DNA of 36,050 nucleotides. Origin: Curtobacterium sp. ER1/6. Its GTDB lineage: Bacteria; Actinomycetota; Actinomycetes; Actinomycetales; Microbacteriaceae. The notes under the pieces are model-generated. The model made no database searches and was not told the DNA's origin. It was given only the letters and a program-made list of their open reading frames with translations. The stretch's first letter is position 1; every line of letters begins with the position of its first letter. The stretch is taken from contig NZ_MJAK01000015.1 in the NCBI RefSeq assembly GCF_001742745.1, positions 1 to 36,050 on the forward strand, in the 5' to 3' direction. Shown piece by piece: positions 8,050-17,053 of the stretch. The translations under genes were made by a program, and so were the position numbers.

Positions 8050-8694
8050 GTGGCGGACGAACTGCGGGTCCAGAAGCCGTTGACGGCGAAGCAGCAGGCG
8101 ATCCTCGACGCGATCCGCGCGTCGATCGCCAGCCGGGGCTACCCGCCGAGCATGCGCGAGATCGGCGACGCCGCCGGACTGTCGTCGCTGTCGAGCGTCT
8201 CGCACCAGCTCGGGCAGCTCGAGCTGGGCGGGTGGATCCGCCGTGACCCGAACCGGCCCCGTGCGCTCGAGGTCCTCGTCGACGAGCCCACCCCGGACGT
8301 CGACACCCCCGACGTCGACGCGACCACCCTCGTACCGCTGGTCGGGCGGATCGCGGCCGGTGTCCCGATCACGGCCGAGCAGCACGTCGACGAGATCGTG
8401 CCGCTCCCCCGTCAGCTCGTCGGCACGGGCGACCTCTTCATGCTCAAGGTCGTGGGCGAGTCGATGATCGACGCCGCGATCTGCGACGGGGACTGGGTGG
8501 TCGTCCGCTCGCAGCAGACGGCGGACAACGGGGACATCGTCGCCGCGATGCTCGACGAGGAAGCGACCGTGAAGGTCTTCCGCCAGCGGGACGGCCACAC
8601 GTGGCTGCTCCCTCGGAACACCGCGTTCGAGCCGATCCTCGGCGACGCGGCCACCGTGCTCGGCAAGGTCGTGGCGGTCCTGCGCTCGATCTGA
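8050..8694 (+). CDS. lexA: LexA SOS repressor
   Basis: A 214-residue repressor. The N-terminal winged helix ([23 protein letters not shown]) is followed by recognition-helix sequence [14 protein letters not shown]. The C-terminal S24 protease domain has the Ala-Gly cleavage site in GRIAAGVP (about 103-104), the catalytic Ser in VGESMID (about 138) and the catalytic Lys in ATVKVF (about 175). RecA filaments trigger self-cleavage, which releases the boxes seen upstream of this gene, the LysM gene and recA. GTG 8050 was chosen with AAGGG 11 nt upstream; the preceding in-frame stretch lies in the leader. Confidence 0.97.
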   Translation: MADELRVQKPLTAKQQAILDAIRASIASRGYPPSMREIGDAAGLSSLSSVSHQLGQLELGGWIRRDPNRPRALEVLVDEPTPDVDTPDVDATTLVPLVGRIAAGVPITAEQHVDEIVPLPRQLVGTGDLFMLKVVGESMIDAAICDGDWVVVRSQQTADNGDIVAAMLDEEATVKVFRQRDGHTWLLPRNTAFEPILGDAATVLGKVVAVLRSI

Positions 8695-8728
8695 CGCCGG
8701 CGTCGCCCGCTCGGCGCCGTACCCGCGT

Positions 8729-8860
8729 CGAACCACGGAACCGACGTCGAACCAGCCACTCGGACTGGTTCGACGTCGGTTCCGTGGTTCGGAGACGGTG
8801 TGGCCGCCACCGATGGCGGCCGGACCGGCGCGCCGGAGCCGACCCGTGCCTCCCGGCCGG
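8729..8860. repeat. Composite intergenic repeat, copy 1: 27-bp hairpin (type A) plus GGGAGGCACG half-site (type B)
   Basis: Type A is a perfect inverted repeat with arms at 8729-8755 and 8765-8791 and a 9-nt loop. Type B lies at 8844-8860 in minus orientation, 52 bp further on. The element sits between the convergent ends of lexA and hflX, where the hairpin could end both transcripts, although no T-tract follows either arm. Copy 2 is at 24827-24959. Confidence 0.85.
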
Positions 8861-8885
8861 AGGTGCGGCGCGACCGCCTGCGGGA

Positions 8886-10424
8886 CTAGGCCGTCGCGAC
8901 CGGCGCGACCACGAACGGGTCGAGCTCCGCGACCTGCCGCTGGAAGACCCGCACCCGCAGTCGCGTGCCGTCCTCGACGTAGTCGGTGGACTCGACCGCG
9001 CCCGCGTCGTGCAGCGAGGACACGAGGTCACCGCGGTCGTACGGCACCACGACGGTGAGCTCGACGTCCGGTTCGGGCAGCCGTGCTTCGATCGCGGCGA
9101 GCAGCTCGGGCACACCCTCGCCCGTGCGGGCGGACACGAACACCGCGTCCGGCACGAGACCGACCAGCACGAGGCGCTGCGCCTCGTCGATCAAGTCTGC
9201 CTTGTTGAACGCGACGACCTCGGGGATGTCCCGGGCACCGACGTCGCCCATCACGTCGCGGACCGTCGCGAGCTGCGCGGCGGGGTCCGGGTGCGACCCG
9301 TCCACCACGTGCACGATGACGTCGGCCTCGCCGACCTCCTCGAGGGTGGACCGGAACGCCTCGACCAGCTGGTGCGGGAGGTTCCGCACGAAGCCGACGG
9401 TGTCGACGAACGTGAACTCGCGGCCGGCGCTGCTCTCCGTGCGGCGCACGGTGGCGTCGAGGGTGGCGAAGAGCTGGTTCTGCACGAGCACGCCCGCGCT
9501 CGTCAGGCGGTTCAGCAGCGACGACTTGCCGGCGTTCGTGTAGCCGGCGATCGCGACGCTCGGCACCTCGTTGCGGTGCCGGTCCGCGCGCTTGGCCTCG
9601 CGCGCCGGACGGAAGCCGGCGATCTGCCGACGGAGCTTCGACATGCGCGTGTTGATGCGGCGGCGGTCGAGCTCGATCTTCGTCTCACCAGGACCACGCG
9701 AACCCATGCCCGCACCGCCCGAGACCTGACCACCGGCCTGGCGGGACATCGACTCACCCCAACCGCGCAGACGCGGGAGGAGGTACTGGAGCTGCGCGAG
9801 TTCGACCTGCGCCTTGCCCTCGCGGGTGGTGGCGTGCTGGCTGAAGATGTCGAGGATCACCGCGGTGCGGTCGATCACCTTGACCTTCACCACGTCCTCC
9901 AGCGCGCGGCGCTGCGAGGGGGCGAGCTCGGTGTCGGCCACGACCGTGTCGGCCCCGGTGGCCTTGACGACCATCGCGAGCTCCTCGGCCTTGCCCTTGC
10001 CGAGGTACGTGGCGGGGTCGGGGTTCGGTCGGCGCTGCAGCAGCCCGTCGAGAACCACGGCCCCCGCGGTCTCGGCGAGAGCGGCCAGCTCGCGCAGGGA
10101 GTTCTCGGCGTCCTGCGCGTCGCCCTGGGGGTACACGCCGATGAGGACGACCCGCTCGAGCCGGAGCTGCCGGTACTCGACCTCGGTGACGTCCTCGAGC
10201 TCGGTGGAGAGGCCAGTGACGCGGCGCAGGGCCGCGCGGTCCTCCCGCTCGTACTGGTCGCCGTCGCCGGACCAGCCGTGCTCGTCGACCGATCGTGTCT
10301 GGATGGCCTGGGCCGGAGCGAAGATCGCCGACGTCGCCCGGGTCTCGGCATTGCGGAGGACGCGTTCCACGACACCTTCGGCGCTGTCGTCGGATCGTCC
10401 GTCGTTCATGGTGGTTTCCGTCAT
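8886..10424 (-). CDS. hflX: GTPase HflX, ribosome-splitting factor
   Basis: A 512-residue GTPase with an N-terminal HflX domain (about 80-270, with GDAQDAENSLRELAALAET and PNPDPATYLGKGKAEEL) and a TrmE-Era-type GTPase domain. The G1 loop is GYTNAGKSSL, G3 is DTVGF and G4 is NKAD. HflX binds stalled ribosomes and separates the subunits under stress. The glycine-rich linker SGGAGMGSRGPGETKIELDRR is diagnostic. I chose ATG 10424 because GGAG lies 8-10 nt upstream; ATG 10409 is possible. It is divergent from the RsmC-like gene (61-bp gap) and convergent with lexA. Confidence 0.95.
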   Translation of the reverse strand: MTETTMNDGRSDDSAEGVVERVLRNAETRATSAIFAPAQAIQTRSVDEHGWSGDGDQYEREDRAALRRVTGLSTELEDVTEVEYRQLRLERVVLIGVYPQGDAQDAENSLRELAALAETAGAVVLDGLLQRRPNPDPATYLGKGKAEELAMVVKATGADTVVADTELAPSQRRALEDVVKVKVIDRTAVILDIFSQHATTREGKAQVELAQLQYLLPRLRGWGESMSRQAGGQVSGGAGMGSRGPGETKIELDRRRINTRMSKLRRQIAGFRPAREAKRADRHRNEVPSVAIAGYTNAGKSSLLNRLTSAGVLVQNQLFATLDATVRRTESSAGREFTFVDTVGFVRNLPHQLVEAFRSTLEEVGEADVIVHVVDGSHPDPAAQLATVRDVMGDVGARDIPEVVAFNKADLIDEAQRLVLVGLVPDAVFVSARTGEGVPELLAAIEARLPEPDVELTVVVPYDRGDLVSSLHDAGAVESTDYVEDGTRLRVRVFQRQVAELDPFVVAPVATA

Positions 10425-10485
10425 CTTCTCCACAGGGTACCGCCGCCACGCCCGGGACACACGGGTGCACCGGTACGGTTCTTCC
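10425..10485. promoter_or_regulatory. Divergent promoter region between hflX and the RsmC-like gene
   Basis: Plus strand: TACGGT at 10474-10479 followed by exactly six bases and the ATG of the methyltransferase, predicting a leaderless mRNA. Minus strand: TACCCT at 10434-10439, nine bases before the hflX ATG, with an overlapping GGAG. No -35 is clear for either. Confidence 0.55.
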
Positions 10486-11100
10486 ATGGCGAACGACCAC
10501 TACTTCTCCGCCGATCCCTCGTCGGAGGTGCGGGAGCGCCAGGTGCACGTCACGCTCGCGGGTCGACCGCTCACGCTGTCGACCGCCGCCGGAGTCTTCA
10601 GCCCGGACGGCCTCGACCGCGGGACGCGGGTCCTGCTCGGCTCGGTGCCGCCGCCAGCGGCCGAGGGCGCGCTGCTCGACGTCGGCTGCGGCTGGGGACC
10701 GATCGCGATCACGATGGCGCTGGAGTCACCCGGTGCCGCCGTGTGGGGTGTCGACGTCAACCAGCGGGTGCTCGGTCTGGCGCGGGCGAACGCCGCCGCC
10801 GCCGGCACGACGAACGTGACCGTCGCCCTGCCCGACGAGGTCCCGGCGGACCTGCGGTTCCGGACGATCTGGTCGAACCCGCCCATCCGCGTGGGCAAGG
10901 ACGAGCTGCACGCGATCCTGCTGACCTGGCTCCCCCGGCTCGAGGTCGGCGGGGACGCCTGGCTCGTCGTGTCGAAGGACCTCGGCGGGGACTCCCTGCA
11001 GCGGTGGCTGCGGGAGACGCTCGACGACGGCTTCCAGGTCGCACGGGCGACGACGGACAAGGGCTTCCGCGTCATCCGGGTCCACCGCACGGCGGAGTAG
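10486..11100 (+). CDS. RsmC-like class I SAM-dependent methyltransferase (probable 16S rRNA guanine-N2)
   Basis: A 204-residue methyltransferase consisting of only the catalytic 'small domain' of the RsmC family. The SAM-binding motif I is LLDVGCGWGPIAI (about 65-77), the acidic loop WGVDVN follows, and the N2-amine methylation motif is NPPIRVGK (about 129-136). E. coli RsmC methylates G1207 of 16S rRNA; that target is inferred. The start MANDHYFSADPSS matches family N-termini and follows TACGGT-N6, so the long in-frame upstream extension was discarded. Confidence 0.88.
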   Translation: MANDHYFSADPSSEVRERQVHVTLAGRPLTLSTAAGVFSPDGLDRGTRVLLGSVPPPAAEGALLDVGCGWGPIAITMALESPGAAVWGVDVNQRVLGLARANAAAAGTTNVTVALPDEVPADLRFRTIWSNPPIRVGKDELHAILLTWLPRLEVGGDAWLVVSKDLGGDSLQRWLRETLDDGFQVARATTDKGFRVIRVHRTAE

Positions 11101-11109
11101 CACCCGAGG

Positions 11110-11138
11110 CCGGGGTGCACCGCCACCGGGGTGCACCG
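11110..11138 (+). repeat. Two 13-bp direct repeats in a convergent gap
   Basis: CCGGGGTGCACCG occurs at 11110-11122 and 11126-11138 between the convergent ends of the RsmC-like gene and dapF. Each copy contains the palindrome GGTGCACC, so small alternative hairpins are possible. A function as terminator is only a guess. Confidence 0.6.
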
Positions 11139-11176
11139 ACGCGGCAGCAGCGCCGTGGACGGGCCCCGGCGCCGTC

Positions 11177-12067
11177 TCAGACCGTCAGGTCGCCCGAGAA
11201 CACCAGCTCCGCCGGCCCGGCGAGCGCCACGTGCTCGCCGTCCTCCGCCGCGAACATGCGCACGGTGACCACCCCGCCCGGCACCCGCACACGCCAGGTG
11301 TCCGGCGCCGACGACCCCGCCCAGTACCGCGTCGCCAGCGCGGCCGCGACCGCGCCCGTCCCGCAGGACAGCGTCTCGCCGCTCCCGCGCTCGTGCACGC
11401 GCATGGTGATCTCGCCGACCCCGTCCTTGACGAGCGGGTCGCCGGGCAGCACGAACTCGACGTTCGCGCCGGCGGCCGGAGCCGGGTCGAGCACGGGCAC
11501 GTAGGTCAGGTCGACCTCGGCGAGCTCGTCCTCGGTCGCGACGGCGACGACCACGTGCGGGTTGCCGACGTCGATGCCGATCCCGGGGCGCGCACCGTCG
11601 AGCTCCTTCGCCCGGACCATGACGTCGTCCGCGCCGCCGCCCTCGATCCCGAGGTCCCACCGGCCGAGGTCGGCCGAGAAGCCGTTCGTCGTGCGCTGCA
11701 CGTCGACGAGCCCCTTGCGGCTGCCGACCGTGAGGGTCTCCCCCGGTGCGAGGTCGACGAGCCCGGACTCGGTGAGGTACCGGGCGAAGACGCGGATGCC
11801 GTTGCCGCACATCTCGGCGACCGAGCCGTCGGCGTTGTGGTAGTCCATGAACCAGGTCGCGGCGGGCTCGACGGCGACGAGCGGGCGCCCCTCCGGGATC
11901 GCGTCGGAGCGCACCGCGCGGATGACCCCGTCGGCGCCGACGCCGAAGCGCCGGTCGGCGATGGCGCGGATGCGCTCCGGGGTCAGGTCGACCGTGGCGT
12001 CGGGGTCGGCGAACAGGACGAAGTCGTTGCCCGTCCCCTGGCCCTTCGTGAAGTGCAGCTCGGTCAC
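11177..12067 (-). CDS. dapF: Diaminopimelate epimerase DapF
   Basis: A 296-residue cofactor-free epimerase converting LL- to meso-diaminopimelate for lysine and peptidoglycan. The two catalytic cysteines are in AEMCGNGIR (about Cys87) and TLSCGTGAV (about Cys235); the N-terminal GTGNDFVL motif is also present. The start is GTG 12067, overlapping the miaA stop by four bases. A -10 match (TAGGAT) sits exactly six bases before it within miaA, so dapF may have its own leaderless transcript besides read-through from miaB-miaA. Confidence 0.96.
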   Translation of the reverse strand: MTELHFTKGQGTGNDFVLFADPDATVDLTPERIRAIADRRFGVGADGVIRAVRSDAIPEGRPLVAVEPAATWFMDYHNADGSVAEMCGNGIRVFARYLTESGLVDLAPGETLTVGSRKGLVDVQRTTNGFSADLGRWDLGIEGGGADDVMVRAKELDGARPGIGIDVGNPHVVVAVATEDELAEVDLTYVPVLDPAPAAGANVEFVLPGDPLVKDGVGEITMRVHERGSGETLSCGTGAVAAALATRYWAGSSAPDTWRVRVPGGVVTVRMFAAEDGEHVALAGPAELVFSGDLTV

Positions 12068-13026
12068 GGCACGATCCTACGGGCCGCGGCCCGCAGCCCG
12101 GCGACGTCGGTCCCGCTGACGTCGAGCACCCCGGCGTCGTACCGCTTGAACCAGGAGACCTGCCGGCGGGCGTACTTCCGGGTGGCGACGGCGGTCGCGG
12201 CGACTGCCTCCTCCGACGTCGCCCGGCCGTGCAGGACGTCGAGCGCCTGCGAGTACCCGATCGCGGCCCGTGCGGTGCGCCCCTGTTCGAGCCCGTCGGC
12301 CCGCAGGGCGTCCACCTCGTCGACGAGCCCGTCCCGGAACATGCGTGCCGCGCGCTCGTGGAGCGACGCGACGAGCTCGCTCCGCTCACGGTGCAGGTGC
12401 ACCACCCGGGCGGCTCGCCAGGGACGCGGCGCGGACGGGAGGCGCGGGGTCACGACCTCGGACCGGCTCGCGATCTCGACGGCGCGGACGAGACGACGCG
12501 GGTTGCGCACGTCGACCTCGGCAGCGGCGGCCGGGTCGAGGGCGCGGAGCCGTGCGAGGAGCGCGTTCGGTCCGTGCTCGGCGTGCTCGCGCTCGAGTTC
12601 GGCGCGGAGCTCCGGGTCGGTCCCCGGGAACGCGAGATCGAAGAGGACGGCGGAGACGTACAGGCCGCTGCCCCCGACGAGCACCGCCGTGCCGCCGCCC
12701 GCGGTGATCCGTTCCACGTCCGCCCGGGCGTCGCGCTGGTACGCGGCGACGCTCGCCTCGTCGGTGACGTCGAGCACGTCGAGCTGGTGGTGCACGATGC
12801 CGCGGCGTTCGTCCTCCGACAGCTTCGCGGTGCCGATGTCCATGCCGCGGTACAGCTGCATCGCGTCGGCGTTGACGATCTCGGCGGGGCGACCGGCGTC
12901 CCGGAGGTGTTCCGCGATCGTCAGGGCGACCTCGGACTTGCCCGTGCCGGTCGCACCGACGACGGCGATCAGGTCCGGCAGGTCGTCCGGGGTCGCAGCC
13001 GCCGCTGCGGCCTCATCGCCCGACAC
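12064..13026 (-). CDS. miaA: tRNA dimethylallyltransferase MiaA
   Basis: A 320-residue enzyme that adds an isopentenyl group to A37 of tRNAs reading UNN codons. The P-loop is [13 protein letters not shown] (about 23-35); [17 protein letters not shown] (substrate-binding DxxQ-type region), [11 protein letters not shown] and the C-terminal [13 protein letters not shown] are all typical. The start is uncertain: GTG 13026 overlaps miaB by 14 bp and gives a full-length protein, but no strong ribosome site is visible. MiaB, encoded directly upstream, methylthiolates the same nucleotide that MiaA prenylates. Confidence 0.95.
   Translation of the reverse strand: MSGDEAAAAAATPDDLPDLIAVVGATGTGKSEVALTIAEHLRDAGRPAEIVNADAMQLYRGMDIGTAKLSEDERRGIVHHQLDVLDVTDEASVAAYQRDARADVERITAGGGTAVLVGGSGLYVSAVLFDLAFPGTDPELRAELEREHAEHGPNALLARLRALDPAAAAEVDVRNPRRLVRAVEIASRSEVVTPRLPSAPRPWRAARVVHLHRERSELVASLHERAARMFRDGLVDEVDALRADGLEQGRTARAAIGYSQALDVLHGRATSEEAVAATAVATRKYARRQVSWFKRYDAGVLDVSGTDVAGLRAAARRIVP
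12068..12079 (-). promoter_or_regulatory. Possible internal leaderless promoter of dapF (-10 TAGGAT)
   Basis: TAGGAT at 12074-12079 (minus), six bases before the dapF GTG, lies in the last codons of miaA. The spacing equals that of the free-standing leaderless starts, but the bases also code for Arg-Ile in MiaA, so coincidence is possible. Confidence 0.45.
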
Positions 13027-14506
13027 GGAGGCTCGGCAGACCGAGCGACACCGGCCGCGGACCCGCACCCGCCGCGGCGGGGGTGGGCACGCCGCAGCTC
13101 TCGGCCTCGGCCCGGTCCCACGCATCGCCCGCGCGGGTGCGGCGGATGCGAAGCGGCCCCTCGTTGTCGGCGATGAGGAAGTGCGGGGCCGCTCGCGTGA
13201 CCTCGACGGTGACGACGTCGCCGGGACGGGGCACATCGGACCCCTGCGGGACGGCGAAGTGCACGAGTCGAGAGTCCTCGGCGCGCCCGGACATCCGGTG
13301 CGTCGTGTCGTCCTTCTTGCCCTCGCCGGTCGCGACGAGGACCTCCACGGTCCGACCGACCTGCTTCGCGTGCTCCTCGCCGGTGATCCGGTCCTGCAGC
13401 GCGATGAGCCGGTCGTAGCGCTCCTGCACGACCTCCTTCGGCAGCTGGTCGGGCATCGTCGCCGCGGGGGTGCCCGGGCGGATGGAGTACTGGAAGGTGA
13501 AGGCCGACGCGAACCGCGACTGCTCGACCACGCGGAGCGTGTCCGCGAAGTCCTCCTCCGTCTCACCGGGGAAGCCGACGATGATGTCCGTCGAGATGGC
13601 GGCGTGCGGGATCCGGGCGCGCACCCGGTCGAGGATGCCGAGGAACCGCTCGCTGCGGTAGCTGCGTCGCATGGCCTTGAGGATCCGGTCGGAGCCGGAC
13701 TGCAGCGGCATGTGCAGCTGCGGCATGACGTTCGGCGTCTCCGCCATCGCGTCGATCACGTCGTCGGTGAAGGCGGCCGGGTGCGGGCTCGTGAAGCGGA
13801 CGCGCTCGAGCCCCTCGATCTGGCCGGCGGCGCGGAGCAGCTTGCCGAAGGCCTGCCGGTCGCCGAACTCGACCCCGTACGAGTTCACGTTCTGCCCGAG
13901 CAGCGTCACCTCGACGGCACCGTCGTCGACGAGCGCCTGGATCTCGGCGAGCACGTCGCCCGGACGGCGGTCCTTCTCCTTGCCCCGGAGCGACGGCACG
14001 ATGCAGAACGTGCAGGTGTTGTTGCACCCGACCGAGATGGACACCCACCCGCTGTGCGTCGAGTCGCGCTTCGTCGGCAGCGTCGACGGGAAGACGTCGA
14101 GGGCCTCGAGGATCTCGATCTGCGCCTCGTCGTTGTGCCGCGCCCGCTCGAGGAGCGTCGGCAGCGACCCCATGTTGTGCGTCCCGAACACCACGTCCAC
14201 CCACGGCGCCTTCTCGAGGATGACGTTCTTGTCCTTCTGCGCCAGGCACCCGCCGACCGCGATCTGCATGCCGGGGTGCTCGCGCTTGATGCCGGCGAGC
14301 TGCCCGAGGTTGCCGTAGAGGCGGTTGTCCGCGTTCTCGCGCACCGCGCACGTGTTGATCACGACGACGTCCGCCTGGCCGCCGTCCGCTGCCACGTACC
14401 CCGCCGCCTGGAGCGACCCGCTCAGACGCTCGGAGTCGTGCACGTTCATCTGGCACCCGTGGGTGCGGACCTCGTAGGTGCGGGGGCGGGCTGCGACGGT
14501 GGCCAT
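13013..14506 (-). CDS. miaB: tRNA-2-methylthio-N6-dimethylallyladenosine synthase MiaB
   Basis: A 497-residue radical-SAM methylthiotransferase. The N-terminal UPF0004 domain has three cluster cysteines: Cys18 (THGCQMN), Cys53 (NTCAVREN) and Cys87 (GGCLAQ). The radical SAM motif is CNNTCTFC (161-168). The TRAM domain lies at about 385-455, followed by a C-terminal extension of about 40 residues rich in Ala/Gly/Pro. It starts at ATG 14506; a TACACT -10 is located eight bases upstream, implying a leaderless or nearly leaderless transcript. It leads the miaB-miaA-dapF unit and is separated by 38 bp from recX. Confidence 0.97.
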   Translation of the reverse strand: MATVAARPRTYEVRTHGCQMNVHDSERLSGSLQAAGYVAADGGQADVVVINTCAVRENADNRLYGNLGQLAGIKREHPGMQIAVGGCLAQKDKNVILEKAPWVDVVFGTHNMGSLPTLLERARHNDEAQIEILEALDVFPSTLPTKRDSTHSGWVSISVGCNNTCTFCIVPSLRGKEKDRRPGDVLAEIQALVDDGAVEVTLLGQNVNSYGVEFGDRQAFGKLLRAAGQIEGLERVRFTSPHPAAFTDDVIDAMAETPNVMPQLHMPLQSGSDRILKAMRRSYRSERFLGILDRVRARIPHAAISTDIIVGFPGETEEDFADTLRVVEQSRFASAFTFQYSIRPGTPAATMPDQLPKEVVQERYDRLIALQDRITGEEHAKQVGRTVEVLVATGEGKKDDTTHRMSGRAEDSRLVHFAVPQGSDVPRPGDVVTVEVTRAAPHFLIADNEGPLRIRRTRAGDAWDRAEAESCGVPTPAAAGAGPRPVSLGLPSLRVGR

Positions 14507-14520
14507 GATCGTCCAGTGTA
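14507..14520 (-). promoter_or_regulatory. Near-leaderless promoter of miaB (-10 TACACT)
   Basis: TACACT at 14515-14520 (minus), eight bases before the miaB ATG; no ribosome site lies between. Confidence 0.5.
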
Positions 14521-14544
14521 GGTCGGCCGCAGCCCCCGACGGCG

Positions 14545-15480
14545 CTACTCGAAGCGGACGCTGCCGCCACCGGACGGCGGCCGGCGGGACGGTCCGTCGA
14601 GGGCACGCTGCACGGCCACCCGCACGACGCCCGACCCGTAGCCCTTGCGCATGAGGAACCCGCTGAGCCGGCGCTCGGCGGTCGCACGGTCGAGCCCGCG
14701 GAGCTGCCCGGCACGCTTCTGCGCGAGCTCGATCGCCCGCACGAACTCGTCGTCGGCGTCGTCCTCCGCGGCGTCCAGGGCGGCGTCGATGGCCGCCTGG
14801 TCGATACCCCGGCGACGGAGTTCCGCGACCACGCCCTGCCGCCCGAGCCCCTTGCGTTCGTGGAGCCGGTCGACCAGGTCGGTCGCGAGCGCGACGTCGT
14901 CGAGCAGGCCGACGCGGACGAGCCGGGCGACCTCGTGCTCCACGACGTCGGCGTCGAGGTCCTGTCCGCCGAGGAGCTTCCGCATCTCGGACTCGCTCAC
15001 GCCCTTGCGCCCGAGTGCGCGCATGCTCACCCGCTCGGCGTCGGCGCGCTGCTCGTCGACCGGCCGCGGCGCGTCGGCCGGGTCGATCTCGTCGCCGCTG
15101 CCGATGGCGAAGACCGAGGCGCCCGTGGCGTCCGCCGTGTCGGAGTCGTACCCGCGCTGTTCGGCGCGCGCGCTCCGTCCCGAGCCGTCGCCGACGACGG
15201 GCGACAGCCACTCCGCCTGGGCGTGCTGCCCGCGCAGTGGCACGACCTCCGGGGCGTCGGCGGGGTCGTCGATGCCGGGCACGGGCACGGGGCGGAGTCC
15301 GGTGGCCGTGTCGTCGGTCGCCGGATCGTCGTCCTGTGGGGAGGTCGCCCCCGCGTCCTGCGATCCACCCGGGTCCGTGTCCGTCTCCGTCTCCGGCGCC
15401 GAGCGACCACGGCGGGACCGTGCACCGAACAGATCGGTGACCGGTGCCAGGCCCTCGCCGTGGTCGGGTGCGTCCGTCAC
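14545..15480 (-). CDS. recX: RecX regulatory protein with long N-terminal extension
   Basis: A 311-residue protein. The RecX helical repeats begin at about residue 145 ([20 protein letters not shown]) and run to about 295, including [21 protein letters not shown] and the last repeat [16 protein letters not shown]. RecX caps RecA filaments and limits recombination. The first 145 or so residues are acidic, Pro/Gly/Asp-rich and probably disordered, which makes the protein much longer than typical RecX. It starts at GTG 15480, sharing GTGA with the recA stop, so RecX output is coupled to RecA. Confidence 0.93.
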   Translation of the reverse strand: MTDAPDHGEGLAPVTDLFGARSRRGRSAPETETDTDPGGSQDAGATSPQDDDPATDDTATGLRPVPVPGIDDPADAPEVVPLRGQHAQAEWLSPVVGDGSGRSARAEQRGYDSDTADATGASVFAIGSGDEIDPADAPRPVDEQRADAERVSMRALGRKGVSESEMRKLLGGQDLDADVVEHEVARLVRVGLLDDVALATDLVDRLHERKGLGRQGVVAELRRRGIDQAAIDAALDAAEDDADDEFVRAIELAQKRAGQLRGLDRATAERRLSGFLMRKGYGSGVVRVAVQRALDGPSRRPPSGGGSVRFE

Positions 15481-16544
15481 GCGCCCTTGCGCTCCGCGAG
15501 CTTCGGCGCGATCGACTCGACCGACGCGTCACCGGCGTCGGCCTTCGCGCCACCGACGCCGAGCTTCGCGAGGATCTTGCCCTCGATCTCGGCAGCGGTG
15601 TCCGGGTTCTGGATGAGGAAGGAGCGCGAGTTCTCCTTGCCCTGGCCGAGCTGGTCGCCGTCGTACGTGTACCAGGCGCCCGACTTCTTCACGATGCCGT
15701 GGTCGACACCGAAGTCGAGCAGCGAGCCCTCTCGCGAGATGCCCGTGCCGTAGAGGATGTCGAACTCCGCCTGCTTGAAGGGCGGCGCCATCTTGTTCTT
15801 GACGACCTTGACGCGCGTGCGATTGCCGACCGCGTCGGTGCCGCTCTTCAGCGTCTCGATGCGCCGGATGTCGAGACGGACGGAGGCGTAGAACTTCAGC
15901 GCCTTGCCGCCGGCAGTGGTCTCCGGGCTGCCGAAGAACACACCGATCTTCTCGCGCAGCTGGTTGATGAAGATCATCGTGGTCTGCGTCTGGTTCAGCC
16001 CACCCGCGAGCTTGCGGAGCGCCTGCGACATCAGGCGCGCCTGCAGACCCACGTGGGAGTCACCCATCTCGCCCTCGATCTCGGCACGGGGCACGAGCGC
16101 GGCCACCGAGTCGACGACGATCAGGTCGATCGACCCCGACCGGACGAGCATGTCGGCGATCTCGAGCGCCTGCTCACCGGTGTCCGGCTGCGAGACGAGC
16201 AGGGCGTCGATGTCGACACCGAGCTTCTTGGCGTACTCCGGGTCGAGCGCGTGCTCGGCGTCGATGAAGGCCGCGATGCCACCGGCGCGCTGCGCGTTGG
16301 CGATGGCGTGCAGGGTCAGGGTCGTCTTACCCGAGGACTCCGGGCCGTAGATCTCGATGATGCGGCCGCGAGGCAGCCCGCCGATGCCGAGCGCGACGTC
16401 GAGGGCGACCGAACCGGTCGGGATGGTGGCGACGGGGGCGCGCTCGTCGGAGCCGAGGCGCATGACCGTGCCCTTGCCGAACTGCCTGTCGATCTGGGCG
16501 AGAGCGGTCTCGAGGGCCTTCTCGCGGTCTGCCGGTGAGGGCAT
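15477..16544 (-). CDS. recA: Recombinase RecA
   Basis: A 355-residue recombinase. The N-terminal polymerisation helix ([20 protein letters not shown]) precedes the Walker A motif GPESSGKTT (67-75). Walker B is [15 protein letters not shown], and loop L2 includes the [13 protein letters not shown] region. RecA forms filaments on single-stranded DNA, drives homologous recombination and stimulates LexA cleavage. ATG 16544 has a strong AAGGAG ribosome site; the in-frame region upstream is a leader. No intein is present. Two promoters and two SOS boxes lie upstream, and recX overlaps downstream. Confidence 0.99.
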   Translation of the reverse strand: MPSPADREKALETALAQIDRQFGKGTVMRLGSDERAPVATIPTGSVALDVALGIGGLPRGRIIEIYGPESSGKTTLTLHAIANAQRAGGIAAFIDAEHALDPEYAKKLGVDIDALLVSQPDTGEQALEIADMLVRSGSIDLIVVDSVAALVPRAEIEGEMGDSHVGLQARLMSQALRKLAGGLNQTQTTMIFINQLREKIGVFFGSPETTAGGKALKFYASVRLDIRRIETLKSGTDAVGNRTRVKVVKNKMAPPFKQAEFDILYGTGISREGSLLDFGVDHGIVKKSGAWYTYDGDQLGQGKENSRSFLIQNPDTAAEIEGKILAKLGVGGAKADAGDASVESIAPKLAERKGA

Positions 16545-16658
16545 GGGGTGCTCCTTCGTGCTCGGTGTCGGCTGCCTGTAGGCTGTCGCGCTCGGCCGGC
16601 CGGTGCTGCAGGGCCGGTGGTCGAGCGACAAGGCGTCGGGCTGTTCCCGATGACTCCG

Positions 16659-16682
16659 AACCTAGGGCGGGCCACCGACATC
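16659..16682 (-). promoter_or_regulatory. Proximal recA promoter of PafBC/RecA-NDp type
   Basis: On the minus strand TGTCGGTG, then eight bases (GCCCGCCC), then TAGGTT (16659-16664). This matches the mycobacterial LexA-independent damage promoter consensus TTGTCRGTG-N8-TAnnnT except for the first T. The leader to recA would be about 110 nt. Confidence 0.72.
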
Positions 16683-16738
16683 ACTGCCCGTGACCGCGCG
16701 ACCTGTGGACCGAGGTCAGGACAGCGCCGTTGTGCAGG

Positions 16739-16791
16739 AACCTAGCACCGATCGAACACGCGTTCGAGCAACACGCCGAACAGACGTTCGG
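16739..16791 (-). promoter_or_regulatory. Distal recA promoter with two LexA boxes
   Basis: Box 1 at 16752-16767 is the perfect palindrome TCGAAC-ACGC-GTTCGA; box 2 at 16776-16791 reads CCGAAC-AGAC-GTTCGG (plus strand). The box centres are 24 bp apart. An extended -10, TGC-TAGGTT (TAGGTT at 16739-16744, minus), follows, so box 1 occupies the -35 region. The predicted leader is about 190 nt, running through the proximal promoter. Confidence 0.8.
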
Positions 16792-16812
16792 ACATCCCAG
16801 GGGGCGCCGAGT

Positions 16813-17037
16813 TCAGTCGCGCGGCTCCGCGAGCCCCTTGCCGTGCCGCTTGTCGAGGGGGACGTCCTGCGAGTCGCAGAGCGCCTCCCACACCCGTCGG
16901 GCGTCGATGCCGGCGTCGAGCGCGTCCGCGGCCGAGCGACCACCGAGGTCCTCGAGCACGACGTCGCGCGACACCACGGCGCCGTAGGCCTCCCCGAACA
17001 CCTGGTCGACGGCTCGCCAGAACTCACTCACGCGCAT
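16813..17037 (-). CDS. DUF3046 family protein
   Basis: A 74-residue protein (MRVSEFWRAVDQVFGEAYG...) recognisable as DUF3046, a small actinobacterial family regularly found just upstream of recA. Conserved features are the N-terminal FW-R-VD-FG segment, SRDVVLEDLGGRSA, and the C-terminal basic KRHGKGL. No membrane segment or catalytic motif; function unknown. A -10 TACGCT stands six bases before the ATG, predicting a leaderless mRNA. The LexA boxes of recA begin 21 bp after its stop codon, so it is not itself under those boxes. Confidence 0.85.
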   Translation of the reverse strand: MRVSEFWRAVDQVFGEAYGAVVSRDVVLEDLGGRSAADALDAGIDARRVWEALCDSQDVPLDKRHGKGLAEPRD

Positions 17038-17049
17038 CGGACCAGCGTA
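17038..17049 (-). promoter_or_regulatory. Leaderless promoter of the DUF3046 gene (-10 TACGCT)
   Basis: TACGCT at 17044-17049 (minus), six bases before the ATG, directly after the clgR terminator hairpin. Confidence 0.6.
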
Positions 17050-17053
17050 ACGA

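Larger units (their letters stand above)
16545..16812. other. recA leader and control region
   Basis: Holds both recA promoters, the two LexA boxes and the AAGGAG ribosome site (16549-16554). Apart from these it has no gene. If transcription starts at the distal promoter the untranslated leader is about 190 nt and crosses the proximal promoter. Confidence 0.7.

Noticed and set aside
8729..8791. tRNA-like GGTTCGA motifs
   Set aside because: They belong to the inverted repeat arms; no acceptor stem, anticodon loop or CCA-adjacent structure exists.
11101..11176. Rho-independent terminator between the RsmC-like gene and dapF
   Set aside because: Only short GC palindromes and two direct repeats; no stable long stem or T-tract.
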